64,000 nt of DNA from Atopostipes sp963558565 (GTDB lineage Bacteria; Bacillota; Bacilli; Lactobacillales; Carnobacteriaceae_A). The position numbers and the translations under genes are program-made. This document shows, in pieces, positions 24,493 to 32,939 of the stretch. A model generated the notes under the pieces. The model did no database searches, was not told the origin of the DNA, and saw only the letters and a list, made by a program, of their open reading frames with translations. Location of the stretch: NCBI GenBank assembly GCA_963558565.1, contig CAUWGX010000003.1, forward strand, positions 1 through 64,000. Reading direction: 5' to 3'. How positions within the stretch are numbered: the first letter of the stretch is position 1; every line of letters begins with the position of its first letter.

Positions 24493-24530
24493 AGCTACAA
24501 TTATGCACGTTTTAAAAAACACGTCAAAGC

Positions 24531-24654
24531 TCCATCTTCTTCATACCAGACTATACTGTCGGTACTGGAGTTACACCAGTTCAACTATATACCCTAAAGG
24601 CTATAGCTCGTGGACTATACCACCGGTCGGGATTTACACCCTGCCCCTGAAGAC
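24531..24654 (-). ncRNA. FMN riboswitch (RFN element)
   Basis: Read on the minus strand, the conserved aptamer is clear: CTTCAGGGGCAGGGTG near the 5' end, then AAATCCCGACCGGTGGTA, a variable hairpin (CTATAGCCTTTAGGGTATATAG), CTCCAGTACCGACAGT and the closing arm GAAGA that pairs with TCTTC to form P1. With the terminator downstream it should switch off ribU when FMN is plentiful. Confidence 0.97.
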
Positions 24655-24678
24655 GAATCATTTTTTCTATTTGAATAC

Positions 24679-24707
24679 ATTATACATGACTTTGCGTCTT
24701 ATGTACA
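24679..24707 (-). promoter_or_regulatory. ribU promoter
   Basis: On the minus strand TGTACA (24707-24702), 17-bp spacer, TATAAT (24684-24679). Transcription should begin near 24672, just ahead of the aptamer. Confidence 0.75.
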
Positions 24708-24743
24708 GTATTTTGTTCGAATTTAAGGTAATTATTGTGAAAA

Positions 24744-25463
24744 TTATTCATTCACCATCTGTTCCAGTTGTTTGACTTCATGAGGTGTTAGATGACGCCA
24801 TTCTCCAGACTGTAATTTGTCAATCGATAAAAAGCCAAAACTTTCTCGAGTCAATTTATCGACGGGATAACCTAACTCTTTAAACATATTTTTGACTTGA
24901 TGATTTCTTCCTTCATGTAAGGTAATTCGGACCATGGTCGAGTTTGTTCGACGATCATAGCTTAAAATATTAACTTTCGCTGGTGCTGTCATCTTTCCAT
25001 CTAACTTAATCCCTTTTTCTAAGATTGTGCCTTCTTTTTTTCGCATATGGCCATTAACTTTCACTACATAGGTCTTAGGAAATTCAAAGCTGGGATGCGT
25101 TAATTTATAAGATAATTCTCCATCATTGGTTAAAAGTAAAGCACCTGTGGTATCCCAATCCAAACGGCCGACGGGATAAATACGCTCTTCAATGCCTTCT
25201 ACCATATCAATGACCGTGTCACGATCTTTTGGATCGTCAACCGTTGAAATAGTTTCTCGCGGTTTATTTAGTAAAATATAGACTTTTTGTTCACGGGTTA
25301 AAGGGACTTCATCGACAGTGATTTCATCGTTTACGGACACTTTTGTGCCGAGTTCTGTAACCACTTCACCATTTACCTTCACTCTACCTTGTTCAATAAT
25401 TTCTTCTGATTTACGACGTGAAGCGACGCCGGCATGTGCCATAACTTTTTGCAAACGTTCCAT
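24744..25463 (-). CDS. rluB: 23S rRNA pseudouridine synthase RluB-type
   Basis: The enzyme isomerises a uridine in 23S rRNA helix 89-type targets. The 239-residue protein has an S4 RNA-binding domain (1-55, LQKVMAHAGVASRRKSEEII) and the RsuA/RluB catalytic core with Asp102 in GRLDWDTTG. The start is the ATG at 25463 after AAGGAGG; an ATG three codons upstream lies in the ribosome site. It ends the scpA-scpB-rluB run, the order also found in B. subtilis. Confidence 0.94.
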   Translation of the reverse strand: MERLQKVMAHAGVASRRKSEEIIEQGRVKVNGEVVTELGTKVSVNDEITVDEVPLTREQKVYILLNKPRETISTVDDPKDRDTVIDMVEGIEERIYPVGRLDWDTTGALLLTNDGELSYKLTHPSFEFPKTYVVKVNGHMRKKEGTILEKGIKLDGKMTAPAKVNILSYDRRTNSTMVRITLHEGRNHQVKNMFKELGYPVDKLTRESFGFLSIDKLQSGEWRHLTPHEVKQLEQMVNE

Positions 25464-25494
25464 CTCTATCATCCTCCTTATATTTTTTATTTCT

Positions 25495-26085
25495 TTATTC
25501 ATTGACTTCTTCTTCAGCAAAACCTTCAAAAGATTGTTGAAAATTTTTGAAAAATAAATCAGACATTTCTTCTTCACTTTCTTCGGATAATTCTGGTAAT
25601 TCTTCAAGGGAATTGATTCCAAAATAATCTAAGAAAAAAGGTGTTGTGCCATATAATAATGGCCGGCCCGGTTTATCCAGACGGCCCACTTCTTCTACTA
25701 ATTGACGTGTTTTTAATTTTTGAAGGTTGCTTGCGACTTGAACGCCACGAATCTCTTCAATTTCAATTCGAGTAATCGGTTGTTTATAAGCCACGATCGC
25801 TAAGGTCTCTAGCAAAGCACGACTGAGCGTTTGTGAAAAAGGTGATTGCGCATAACGTTTAATATAGACCGCATACTCTTTTTTAGTCACCAATTGATAT
25901 TTATTGGCCGTTTCAATTAATAAAATACCACTCGTTTCATCGTTTTTGTATTTCAACGCTAATTCTTCGATTAAGCGTGCAACTTTATCGAGTGGTTTAT
26001 CGATTAATTTTGATAGCTCTTCTAAAGTCAGGCCTTCGTCCCCTGCTACAAATAAGATAGCTTCAATTATTGCGATTTCATTCAT
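25495..26085 (-). CDS. scpB: Segregation and condensation protein B
   Basis: ScpB is the winged-helix subunit (kite) of the SMC condensin and binds the ScpA kleisin. The 196-residue protein has two winged-helix domains (IIEAILFVAGDEGLTLEELS; LETLAIVAYKQPITRIEIEEI) and an acidic tail. The start ATG at 26085 overlaps the scpA stop by 8 bp, so the two partners are coupled in translation. The frame extends 9 codons upstream within scpA, which is unlikely to be used. Confidence 0.95.
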   Translation of the reverse strand: MNEIAIIEAILFVAGDEGLTLEELSKLIDKPLDKVARLIEELALKYKNDETSGILLIETANKYQLVTKKEYAVYIKRYAQSPFSQTLSRALLETLAIVAYKQPITRIEIEEIRGVQVASNLQKLKTRQLVEEVGRLDKPGRPLLYGTTPFFLDYFGINSLEELPELSEESEEEMSDLFFKNFQQSFEGFAEEEVNE

Positions 26086-26872
26086 CTGATCCCTGCTTTT
26101 CTTCCTGTCCATTGTCGATCGCTATGATTGAAATGTCCGACTGAATGGACTCTTGTTTCACGAGAATATGATGATCTTTAATTAATTCTAACAACGCTAA
26201 AAATGTCACAACAATCGCGGGTCGCGTCGGCTTTTCAATTAACTCAGAAAATGATATTCCCTGGCTCCCCGAGGTATAGATACGGCTTTTAATATCACTC
26301 ATTTTTTCTACGACAGTGACTTCATCCGTTTCAATCGTTGTCGGTTGTGGCGTTTCTAAGCGATGTCTTTCTAAAACTTCTAAAAAGATCTTCGTTAAAT
26401 CATTGGCCTCTAATCCTTGGTCTTTTAAAGGAATCGTTTCTCTATATTCGGAAATATCGGAAGGGTCACGGCCAAAATAACCCGCCCGATCCTGCGAACG
26501 TTCTTCAAATTTTGGAATGACTTCTTTGATTTGTTTATATTCCAAAAGGAGTTCCATTAAAGGTTGACGAGGGTCTTCTTCATCATAAAAATCTTCTGTT
26601 AAATCCGCTTGATTTTCATTTCGTGGAACAAGCATCTCGCTTTTTATTCGCATTAATGTGGCCGCCATTACAAAATATTCACTAGCCACATCAATTTGAA
26701 TCGTCTGCATATGCTGCAAATAATTCATGTATTGATCCGTGATCTGTGCAATAGGTATATCGTAAATATCAATTTCTAATTGATTAATCAAATGCAACAA
26801 GAGATCAATCGGACCTTCAAAGATTTCTAGTTCCAGCTGTAAGGCTGTACTTTTTTCATGTTGCTCTTCCAC
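26078..26872 (-). CDS. scpA: Segregation and condensation protein A (kleisin)
   Basis: ScpA bridges the SMC heads and is needed for chromosome condensation and segregation. The 264-residue protein has the kleisin N-terminus (LELEIFEGPIDLLLHLINQL, IDIYDIPIAQITDQYM) that binds the SMC neck and a C-terminal winged helix. I start at the GTG at 26872, with AAGGAGG six bases before; this gives the normal length, while the longer frame would add 31 unusual residues overlapping ribT. It follows ribT by about 28 bp. Confidence 0.94.
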   Translation of the reverse strand: MEEQHEKSTALQLELEIFEGPIDLLLHLINQLEIDIYDIPIAQITDQYMNYLQHMQTIQIDVASEYFVMAATLMRIKSEMLVPRNENQADLTEDFYDEEDPRQPLMELLLEYKQIKEVIPKFEERSQDRAGYFGRDPSDISEYRETIPLKDQGLEANDLTKIFLEVLERHRLETPQPTTIETDEVTVVEKMSDIKSRIYTSGSQGISFSELIEKPTRPAIVVTFLALLELIKDHHILVKQESIQSDISIIAIDNGQEEKQGSDE

Positions 26873-26900
26873 GCTACCCCTCCTTAAAAGATGTTTACAT

Positions 26901-27266
26901 TTATTGTTCTGAAAGTTTCTTTTGCCATTTAGAGATAATCGATGCTGTTTCAAGTGTTGCGACAATGTTTTTTTCTGTATATCGATCTTTTAAGGCATCT
27001 AGTATCTTGTAAGTGAGTCCTTCCTTTCGAAAAGAAGGGTCAATACTAATATGTCGTAGTAGAACTAATTCTTCTTCCTCTTCGACCCCGGCCATCCCAA
27101 TTAGATTTCCCGTCTCTTCACTCTGCCATAGATAGATTCTGCGGTTATCTTCCGCATTATACCATTCAAGTTCTTCTTCTAGACGTGCCGGGTCTTTTAA
27201 ATCGGATACGTACGACAATAACCCCATAACAATCTTTTCATAGTCGTCATTATATTGAACAAGCAT
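26901..27266 (-). CDS. ribT: GNAT acetyltransferase RibT
   Basis: The 121-residue protein has the GNAT core: beta strand LIGMAGV, then LLRHISIDPSFRKEGLTYKILDAL, the acetyl-CoA-binding loop region. It sits just upstream of scpA, as ribT does in B. subtilis, where it follows the riboflavin operon. Here no rib biosynthesis genes accompany it. The substrate of RibT is not established. Confidence 0.8.
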   Translation of the reverse strand: MLVQYNDDYEKIVMGLLSYVSDLKDPARLEEELEWYNAEDNRRIYLWQSEETGNLIGMAGVEEEEELVLLRHISIDPSFRKEGLTYKILDALKDRYTEKNIVATLETASIISKWQKKLSEQ

Positions 27267-27333
27267 TTAATCCCTCCTTAACATTCAAGTCATTCATTTT
27301 TACTTTTAACGAATGTCCTCTACTGTATTTTAA

Positions 27334-28674
27334 TTAAAAATCTTCGGGTAAATGATTTTCAAAACGCATAAAGTCTTCGGGTGTTTCTCTACGAATAGCT
27401 AAAAAGTCTTTACCGTCTTCTACAAAGACTACTGCGGGTCTTGGGATTCGGTTATAATTACTTGCCATCACAAAGGTATAGTCACCTGTGTTAAACACCG
27501 CGAGCTTATCACCTGCATTCACTTCAGGCAGTGGTAAGTCCCAGATTAACATATCGCCCGACTCACAAGCTTTCCCAGCGATTGAGAATTCACTTGTAGC
27601 TTGTTCTGTCATTCGATTCGCAAGCAGGCCAAAATATTCCGCTCCATAAAAAGCCGGTCGAATATTATCGGACATGCCACCATCCACCGAAACATAACGG
27701 CGAACACCTGGTAACTCTTTATGGCTCCCGATTTCATAAATCGTTGTGCCAGCTTCTCCTACTATACTCCGACCCGGTTCAATCCACAATTCCGGATAAG
27801 GTAAGTCATATTGATCAAGTAAAGACATTAAGTCTTCACTAATCGTTTCCAGTTGTTGCTTGAAAGCTGTCTCTTTTTCGTCAGGTGTATGTTGAATACC
27901 AAAACCTCCACCTATATTAAAGACTTTTAGTTGGAATGCAAATGCTTCTTCCCAATATTTAACATGTTTTAATACTTGCTTCATTGCTAAAAGATAAGTC
28001 TCCGTACCAAAAATTTGGGAACCAATATGCATATGAATACCTTCTACTTGTAAATAAGCAGTTTCTAAGGCTACTTTAACGCCTTCTTCTGCTTGGCCAC
28101 TTTGTATGTCAAAGCCAAACTTCGAATCCATTTGCCCTGTCATAATATATTTATGAGTATCGACGTTCACTCCCGGAGTTACGCGAATGATCACCTTTGC
28201 TTGTTGCTTGCGCGCGTCTGTCAAATCGCGAAGCATATAGAGTTCATGGAAATTATCTACAATAAAATGACCAATCCCATAATCTAAAGCTTCTTCCAGC
28301 TCTGCTTTTGATTTGTTGTTTCCATGGAAATTGATTTTTTCGGCCGGAAAACCTGCTTGTTTAGCTAAGTATAGTTCACCGCCTGAAACGACATCTATCG
28401 AAATATTTTCTTGTTTGATCACTTGGTACATCGCCACAGAAGCAAAAGCCTTACTAGCGTAAGATATCTCTGCATTTTGTTGATAGGTTTTTAGTGCTTC
28501 TTTATATGTTTGAATATTTTTTCTAATCGTTGCTACATCATAAATCAATAAAGGCGTGCCGTACTTATTCGCCAAATCAATCGTATCGACTCCAGCAATT
28601 TCTAAATGGTCTTGTTCATTAATTTTCATCGTTGCTGGAAAGTCTAATTGCTTCAACTCATTTTTATCTTCCAT
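27334..28674 (-). CDS. lysA: Diaminopimelate decarboxylase
   Basis: LysA makes L-lysine from meso-diaminopimelate using pyridoxal phosphate. The 446-residue protein is a fold-III enzyme: the PLP lysine is Lys75 (SYASKAF), with the glycine-rich phosphate loop GGGFGI, substrate motif EPGRSIVGEAG and the active-site cysteine in ACESGD, which comes from the partner subunit. Start has AAGGAAAAG upstream. In B. subtilis lysA follows the punA-dacF-sigF-spoVA stretch; here the sporulation genes are gone and lysA lies 213 bp from punA. Confidence 0.96.
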   Translation of the reverse strand: MEDKNELKQLDFPATMKINEQDHLEIAGVDTIDLANKYGTPLLIYDVATIRKNIQTYKEALKTYQQNAEISYASKAFASVAMYQVIKQENISIDVVSGGELYLAKQAGFPAEKINFHGNNKSKAELEEALDYGIGHFIVDNFHELYMLRDLTDARKQQAKVIIRVTPGVNVDTHKYIMTGQMDSKFGFDIQSGQAEEGVKVALETAYLQVEGIHMHIGSQIFGTETYLLAMKQVLKHVKYWEEAFAFQLKVFNIGGGFGIQHTPDEKETAFKQQLETISEDLMSLLDQYDLPYPELWIEPGRSIVGEAGTTIYEIGSHKELPGVRRYVSVDGGMSDNIRPAFYGAEYFGLLANRMTEQATSEFSIAGKACESGDMLIWDLPLPEVNAGDKLAVFNTGDYTFVMASNYNRIPRPAVVFVEDGKDFLAIRRETPEDFMRFENHLPEDF

Positions 28675-28709
28675 CTTAAAACCTACTTTTCCTTAAGTTT
28701 CAATTTTCT

Positions 28710-28715
28710 ATTATA
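28710..28715 (-). promoter_or_regulatory. -10 element of lysA
   Basis: On the minus strand a consensus TATAAT 35 bp before the lysA start; the -35 region 17 bp upstream is only T-rich, so activator help or a weak promoter is possible. Confidence 0.5.
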
Positions 28716-28742
28716 CACCATTTATCAGAAATAAAAAAGGCG

Positions 28743-28834
28743 CACTCACTTTACATCATATCTTGGCCGGAAGTCAGAACGTTTTCTACTTCTTCATCAA
28801 ACAGAGCGGTAAAAGAAAATTGCAATTTGTTCAT
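28743..28834 (-). other. 27-codon ORF overlapping the punA terminator
   Basis: On the minus strand a frame starting at ATG (about 28834) inside the hairpin arm reads MNKLQFSFTALFDEEVENVL and ends DMM before a TAA near 28755. No ribosome site precedes it. It looks like the C-terminal remnant of a lost gene or chance; I do not recognise it. Confidence 0.25.
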
Positions 28835-28868
28835 TAACAGTTATTTAAACTGAAAAATGAACAAATTG
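28821..28868 (-). terminator. punA terminator, long perfect hairpin
   Basis: GCAATTTGTTCATT (28821-28834) pairs perfectly with AATGAACAAATTGC (28855-28868), with an inner CAGTT/AACTG helix. On the minus strand AATTTTCTTTT follows. Confidence 0.8.
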
Positions 28869-28887
28869 CAAAATTTTATCGGTATAT

Positions 28888-29706
28888 TTATAACTTTTCT
28901 AAGAGTGAAACCACAAGTTTTTTAAATGAAGAACGGATTTTTGCCGAAACTTCAATAACGTCTTCGTGGTTTAATTCAGCACCCATCCCTGCGGCCAAGT
29001 TGGTAATACAACTAATTCCGGCAACTCGAATACCCGCATGACGAGCCACAATGACTTCAGGAACAGTGGACATGCCGACAGCATCCCCGCCTAGTGTTTG
29101 GACCATTCGTATCTCCGCAGGGGTTTCATAAGTAGGCCCTGTAAAACCGAAATAAACACCCTTTTTAAGGGAAAGATTTAACTCAGCGGCTGCTTCTTCG
29201 ATAAAACCTTGATATTCAACATCATAAGGATGCGTCATATCTGGAAAACGCGGGCCATATTTTTCTTCGTTTTCGCCAATTAATGGATTCGTCCCGAAGA
29301 AATTAACATGGTCTTGAATCATCATTAAATCACCAGGTTCAAAGTCCGTATTTGCGCCCCCAGCAGCGTTTGTTACGATAAGTGATTGTACCCCTAACAT
29401 ACTCATCACACGCACAGGGAACGTAACGGTGTCCATGGAGTACCCTTCGTAATAATGAAATCTTCCTTGGAGAGCGAGTACTTTTTTGCCACCCAATGTT
29501 CCATAGACTAACTGACCTGCGTGACCAACGACGGTTGAGACAGGAAAAGATGGAATATCTTTATAAGAAATCACCACTTGATCTTCAATTTCCTCTGCTA
29601 ATTCACCCAGACCAGACCCTAGAATTAAACCAACTTCTACTTCTTCGATCCCTTGATTTTCAATATAAGTCGCTGCTTCTCGTGCCTGTGTAAAAACGTT
29701 GTTCAT
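28888..29706 (-). CDS. punA: Purine nucleoside phosphorylase
   Basis: PunA cleaves guanosine and inosine-type nucleosides with phosphate, yielding base and ribose 1-phosphate. The 272-residue protein belongs to the trimeric PNP class: LGSGLG and the phosphate site SFPVSTVVGHAG at the N-terminal third, VTNAAGGAN, GPTYETPAEIRM and VGMSTVPEVIVARHAG downstream. It follows deoB by 13 bp; DeoB converts the sugar phosphate product, so the pair works as one salvage route. Confidence 0.96.
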   Translation of the reverse strand: MNNVFTQAREAATYIENQGIEEVEVGLILGSGLGELAEEIEDQVVISYKDIPSFPVSTVVGHAGQLVYGTLGGKKVLALQGRFHYYEGYSMDTVTFPVRVMSMLGVQSLIVTNAAGGANTDFEPGDLMMIQDHVNFFGTNPLIGENEEKYGPRFPDMTHPYDVEYQGFIEEAAAELNLSLKKGVYFGFTGPTYETPAEIRMVQTLGGDAVGMSTVPEVIVARHAGIRVAGISCITNLAAGMGAELNHEDVIEVSAKIRSSFKKLVVSLLEKL

Positions 29707-29719
29707 TGTTGTCCTCCAT

Positions 29720-30886
29720 TTAATCTAATTTATTTAAAAAACTTTGACCATTCTCCATCGCTGCTAAATCAAAATTGTCCAAAATCGTCGCTGCGATATC
29801 TGAGAAATATCCTTGGTCTAATGGTCCCATATTCTCAAATTGCTCACTATAAGCAAGAAGTGGAACATATTCTCTAGTATGATCCGTTCCCTCCGCAATG
29901 GGATCATTTCCGTGATCAGCGGTTAAGATGAGTAAATCATCGGCTGCTAAATGCTCTAAGATCTCTGGAATACGCGCGTCAAAGTCTTCTAAAGCATCAC
30001 GATAACCTTCAGGATTTCTTCGATGGCCATATTTTGCATCAAAATCGACGAGGTTGGTAAAGCTTAAACCTGTAAAATCTTCTTGCATCACTTCAATTAA
30101 TTTATCGACACCGTCCATATTATCTTCGGTACGGATTGCTTCAGTAATTCCTTGTCCATCGAAAATATCCACGATCTTTCCGACAGCTTTTACTTCGTAG
30201 TCTGCTTTTTTCAAGTAGTCCAACATCGTATCGCCAAAAGGGCTTAATGCATAATCATGACGATTACTTGTACGAGTAAAGTTTCCGGGTTCACCGACAT
30301 AAGGACGAGCAATAATTCGACCAATCATGTAGGGTTCGTCTTTCGTAATCTCGCGCACATACTCGCAAATTTCATACAACTCTTCCAACGGGATAATCTC
30401 TTCGTGTGCAGCGATTTGGAGCACGGGGTCTGCGGAAGTATAGACGATTAAATCGCCGGTCTCCATTTGGTGTTCGCCATACTCTTCTATAATCTGCGTA
30501 CCAGAAGCTGGACGATTAGCAACGACTTTTCTTCCCGTATGCTGCTCAATTTGTTCAATCAGGTCCGCAGGAAATCCATTCGGAAAGACACGGAAAGGTG
30601 TATCAATTCGTAAGCCAGCAATTTCCCAATGACCCGTCATCGTATCTTTTCCTACTGACTGTTCTTGTAGTTTTGTATAATAAGCTTGTGCTTTTTCGAC
30701 GGGCTGAATGCCTTGTAATGGGGCAATATTCCCTAATCCAAAAGCTTGCATATGCGGGACTTCAAGTCCAGCGACTTCTGCAATATGTCCGAGTGTATTT
30801 GCGCCCTCATCGCCAAAATCAGCAGCGTCCGGAGCTTCACCGATTCCGACTGAATCTAAGACGACGAGATGTATTCTTTTAAACAT
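29720..30886 (-). CDS. deoB: Phosphopentomutase
   Basis: DeoB interconverts (deoxy)ribose 1- and 5-phosphate, linking nucleoside salvage to the pentose phosphate pathway. The 388-residue protein is of the alkaline phosphatase superfamily with two metal sites: DSVGIGEAPDA at the N-terminus, the phosphorylated threonine region KDTMTGHWE, and LTADHGNDP near the C-terminus. It lies between xerD and punA on one strand, as in B. subtilis (xerD-drm-punA). Confidence 0.97.
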   Translation of the reverse strand: MFKRIHLVVLDSVGIGEAPDAADFGDEGANTLGHIAEVAGLEVPHMQAFGLGNIAPLQGIQPVEKAQAYYTKLQEQSVGKDTMTGHWEIAGLRIDTPFRVFPNGFPADLIEQIEQHTGRKVVANRPASGTQIIEEYGEHQMETGDLIVYTSADPVLQIAAHEEIIPLEELYEICEYVREITKDEPYMIGRIIARPYVGEPGNFTRTSNRHDYALSPFGDTMLDYLKKADYEVKAVGKIVDIFDGQGITEAIRTEDNMDGVDKLIEVMQEDFTGLSFTNLVDFDAKYGHRRNPEGYRDALEDFDARIPEILEHLAADDLLILTADHGNDPIAEGTDHTREYVPLLAYSEQFENMGPLDQGYFSDIAATILDNFDLAAMENGQSFLNKLD

Positions 30887-30918
30887 ACAATTCCACCTTT
30901 TAAATAGATTTAATTCTT

Positions 30919-31848
30919 TTATTGTTCCTCTTCTTTTAAAGCCCGCGGATGATATTGATCATATACATCTTTCATGCGTGCTTTCGTAATATGTGTATAA
31001 ATTTGTGTGGTTGAAATATCAGAATGCCCAAGTAATTCCTGGACAATCCGTAAGTCGGCTCCATTTTCAAGTAAATGCGTCGCGAACGAATGCCGCAACA
31101 TATGAGGGGAGACATTTTGTTTAATTCCTGCTTGTTGGACAATTTTCTTTAAGTTTTTCCACACGCCTTGGCGAGTGAGCCCTTTTCCTCTTGCATTTAA
31201 AAAGACATAGGGGGATTCTTCTAAGGCCCGACTTTCAAAAATAGGCCGTCCATCCGCTAAATATTCATTTAGCCATGTGATAGCTTCGCCTCCTATAGGT
31301 AGGATTCGTTCTTTGTTGCCCTTACCAACTGTTTGAATAAAACCCATTGTTAGATGCAACTCATCCATTTCTAAATGCACTAGTTCCGAAATACGTAACC
31401 CTGTGGCGTACATAACTTCTAAGATCGCTCGATCACGTAAGCCAATTTCTGTTTCTACGTCGGGCGTTTCTAAAAGTCTTTCGACCTCTTTCATCGACAA
31501 TACTTTAGGTAAAACCTCCGCTTTTTTAGGCGTTTCGACATATTGCATCGGATCATTTTCCGTAATCTTTTCTTGACGTAAAAACTGATGGAATTGACGT
31601 AAACTTGAAGTCATCCGAATAATCGAGTTTTCAGATTTTCCTTCTTCTCTCATACGTTGCAGAAACAGGACAATGTTATAACGATCAATCTCATCCCACA
31701 TAAATACTTTTTCAGCTTCTAAAAAATCGATATATTTTTGAAGATCTCTGCGATAACTAGCTACAGAGTTATCCGCTAAATCTCTTTCAATCTTTAAATG
31801 AACCAAATATTCATCAAAAGGCTCAACATCTAATTTTTCTTTTTCCAT
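30919..31848 (-). CDS. xerD: Tyrosine recombinase XerD
   Basis: XerD resolves chromosome dimers at dif together with a partner recombinase. The 309-residue protein has the SAM-like core-binding domain (about 10-95) and catalytic domain with Arg in TGLRISEL, Lys in GKGNKER, HMLRHSFATHL and the Tyr nucleophile in STTQIYTHI. The fixed position before deoB and absence of flanking mobile genes mark it as the housekeeping enzyme, not a phage integrase. Confidence 0.93.
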   Translation of the reverse strand: MEKEKLDVEPFDEYLVHLKIERDLADNSVASYRRDLQKYIDFLEAEKVFMWDEIDRYNIVLFLQRMREEGKSENSIIRMTSSLRQFHQFLRQEKITENDPMQYVETPKKAEVLPKVLSMKEVERLLETPDVETEIGLRDRAILEVMYATGLRISELVHLEMDELHLTMGFIQTVGKGNKERILPIGGEAITWLNEYLADGRPIFESRALEESPYVFLNARGKGLTRQGVWKNLKKIVQQAGIKQNVSPHMLRHSFATHLLENGADLRIVQELLGHSDISTTQIYTHITKARMKDVYDQYHPRALKEEEQ

Positions 31849-31921
31849 TTTCTCTGCTCCTCATACTTCCAACAGCCCTGTGAATATTTAACATGATCAG
31901 TATAAAATAATTCTATTCTAA

Positions 31922-32800
31922 TTACAATTCTCTTTTACGCGCACTCTCCGTCAAGTACGTCCCTGTTTGGTCTTGTTTTACAATATCTTCTTTCAGTAAA
32001 CGGCCGACTGCGCGCTTGAATTGTCCTTTACTAATTCCAAAAAATGCTCGAATATCATCGGGATCACTTTTATCGTGATAAGGAATATGATAATCTTCTG
32101 ACCGTTTTAAAACTTCATAGATCATTGAAGCATCTTCATCTAAAACTTCATGCGCTCGCGGGAATAAGGAGAGATATAAGACGCCATCATTTCGTAAACC
32201 AATCACTCGCCCGTCAACTTGTTGGCCTAATCGTGGTTCTGCATCGCGTTCTTTTGGATGCACAAATCCCATATAACCATCCTTTAAAGCCACGTAACTT
32301 CCAGCTTTTAAAGCACTGACAATCGTACCGGAAACATCTTCATTGTGCATCTCTTCCGATCCAGGAGTGATTTTTTCAAGTAAGTTTTCAATCGGGGATA
32401 ATTTACCCCACATGCGATTTTTGTCATCTGTGGTCGTCGTTAAGTATAAATGATCGCCTTTTCGCGGCCAAACTGTTGTAAATGCAGGTAAATCATCTAA
32501 AGAAACGACGAGATCCTTTCCAATCCAACCGACGTCAACAAACACCCCTAATTCACGTTGAACCGCAACGACTTCTCCCCAATCATAAGTCCCTTCATGC
32601 ACAGAAGGAATGGTCGTCATCAAGGCATGTTCATCTTGTTTATTGATATAAGCAAACCCTTCAATCATGTCGCCTATTTCATAATTGGCGACCTCTTCAT
32701 CCATTACTTTAAATGTGACGCCTTCTTTTTGCGCAAATAAAAACCGTTCATTTTTATCTGTAATCATTGCAGTAACAATGGATCCTAATATATGCTTCAT
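31922..32800 (-). CDS. cvfB: S1-domain RNA-binding regulator CvfB
   Basis: CvfB-type proteins have S1-like RNA-binding domains and a C-terminal winged helix; in staphylococci CvfB affects virulence gene expression. The 292-residue protein has beta domains with GDMIEGFAY, GVFVDVGWIG and GSYVALKDGYMGFV, and ends with the winged helix (DPDDIRAFFGISKGQFKRAV). The start is the ATG at 32800 with AAAGGAG; the frame runs 59 codons further upstream into the pyk terminator and is not used. It lies between pyk and xerD. Confidence 0.88.
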   Translation of the reverse strand: MKHILGSIVTAMITDKNERFLFAQKEGVTFKVMDEEVANYEIGDMIEGFAYINKQDEHALMTTIPSVHEGTYDWGEVVAVQRELGVFVDVGWIGKDLVVSLDDLPAFTTVWPRKGDHLYLTTTTDDKNRMWGKLSPIENLLEKITPGSEEMHNEDVSGTIVSALKAGSYVALKDGYMGFVHPKERDAEPRLGQQVDGRVIGLRNDGVLYLSLFPRAHEVLDEDASMIYEVLKRSEDYHIPYHDKSDPDDIRAFFGISKGQFKRAVGRLLKEDIVKQDQTGTYLTESARKREL

Positions 32801-32879
32801 TTTTGTTACTCCTTTACTTAATATATTCAGTATGTATTCATTTATTATTATAACCTTGTTCCTTGGATAAAGAAAGAAA

Positions 32880-32908
32880 GGACTTTGCATATCTTTTATG
32901 CAAAGTCC
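32880..32908 (-). terminator. pyk terminator
   Basis: GGACTTTGCATA and TATGCAAAGTCC form a perfect 12-bp stem with a 5-nt loop. On the minus strand TTTCTTTCTTT follows. Confidence 0.85.
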
Positions 32909-32939
32909 TGACTTTTTTAAGCTAGTTTTCAATTTCTGA

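Noticed and set aside
30919..31848. Tyrosine recombinase as a sign of a mobile element
   Set aside because: Position before deoB-punA and full XerD pattern mark it as housekeeping; no phage or transposon genes and no direct repeats nearby.
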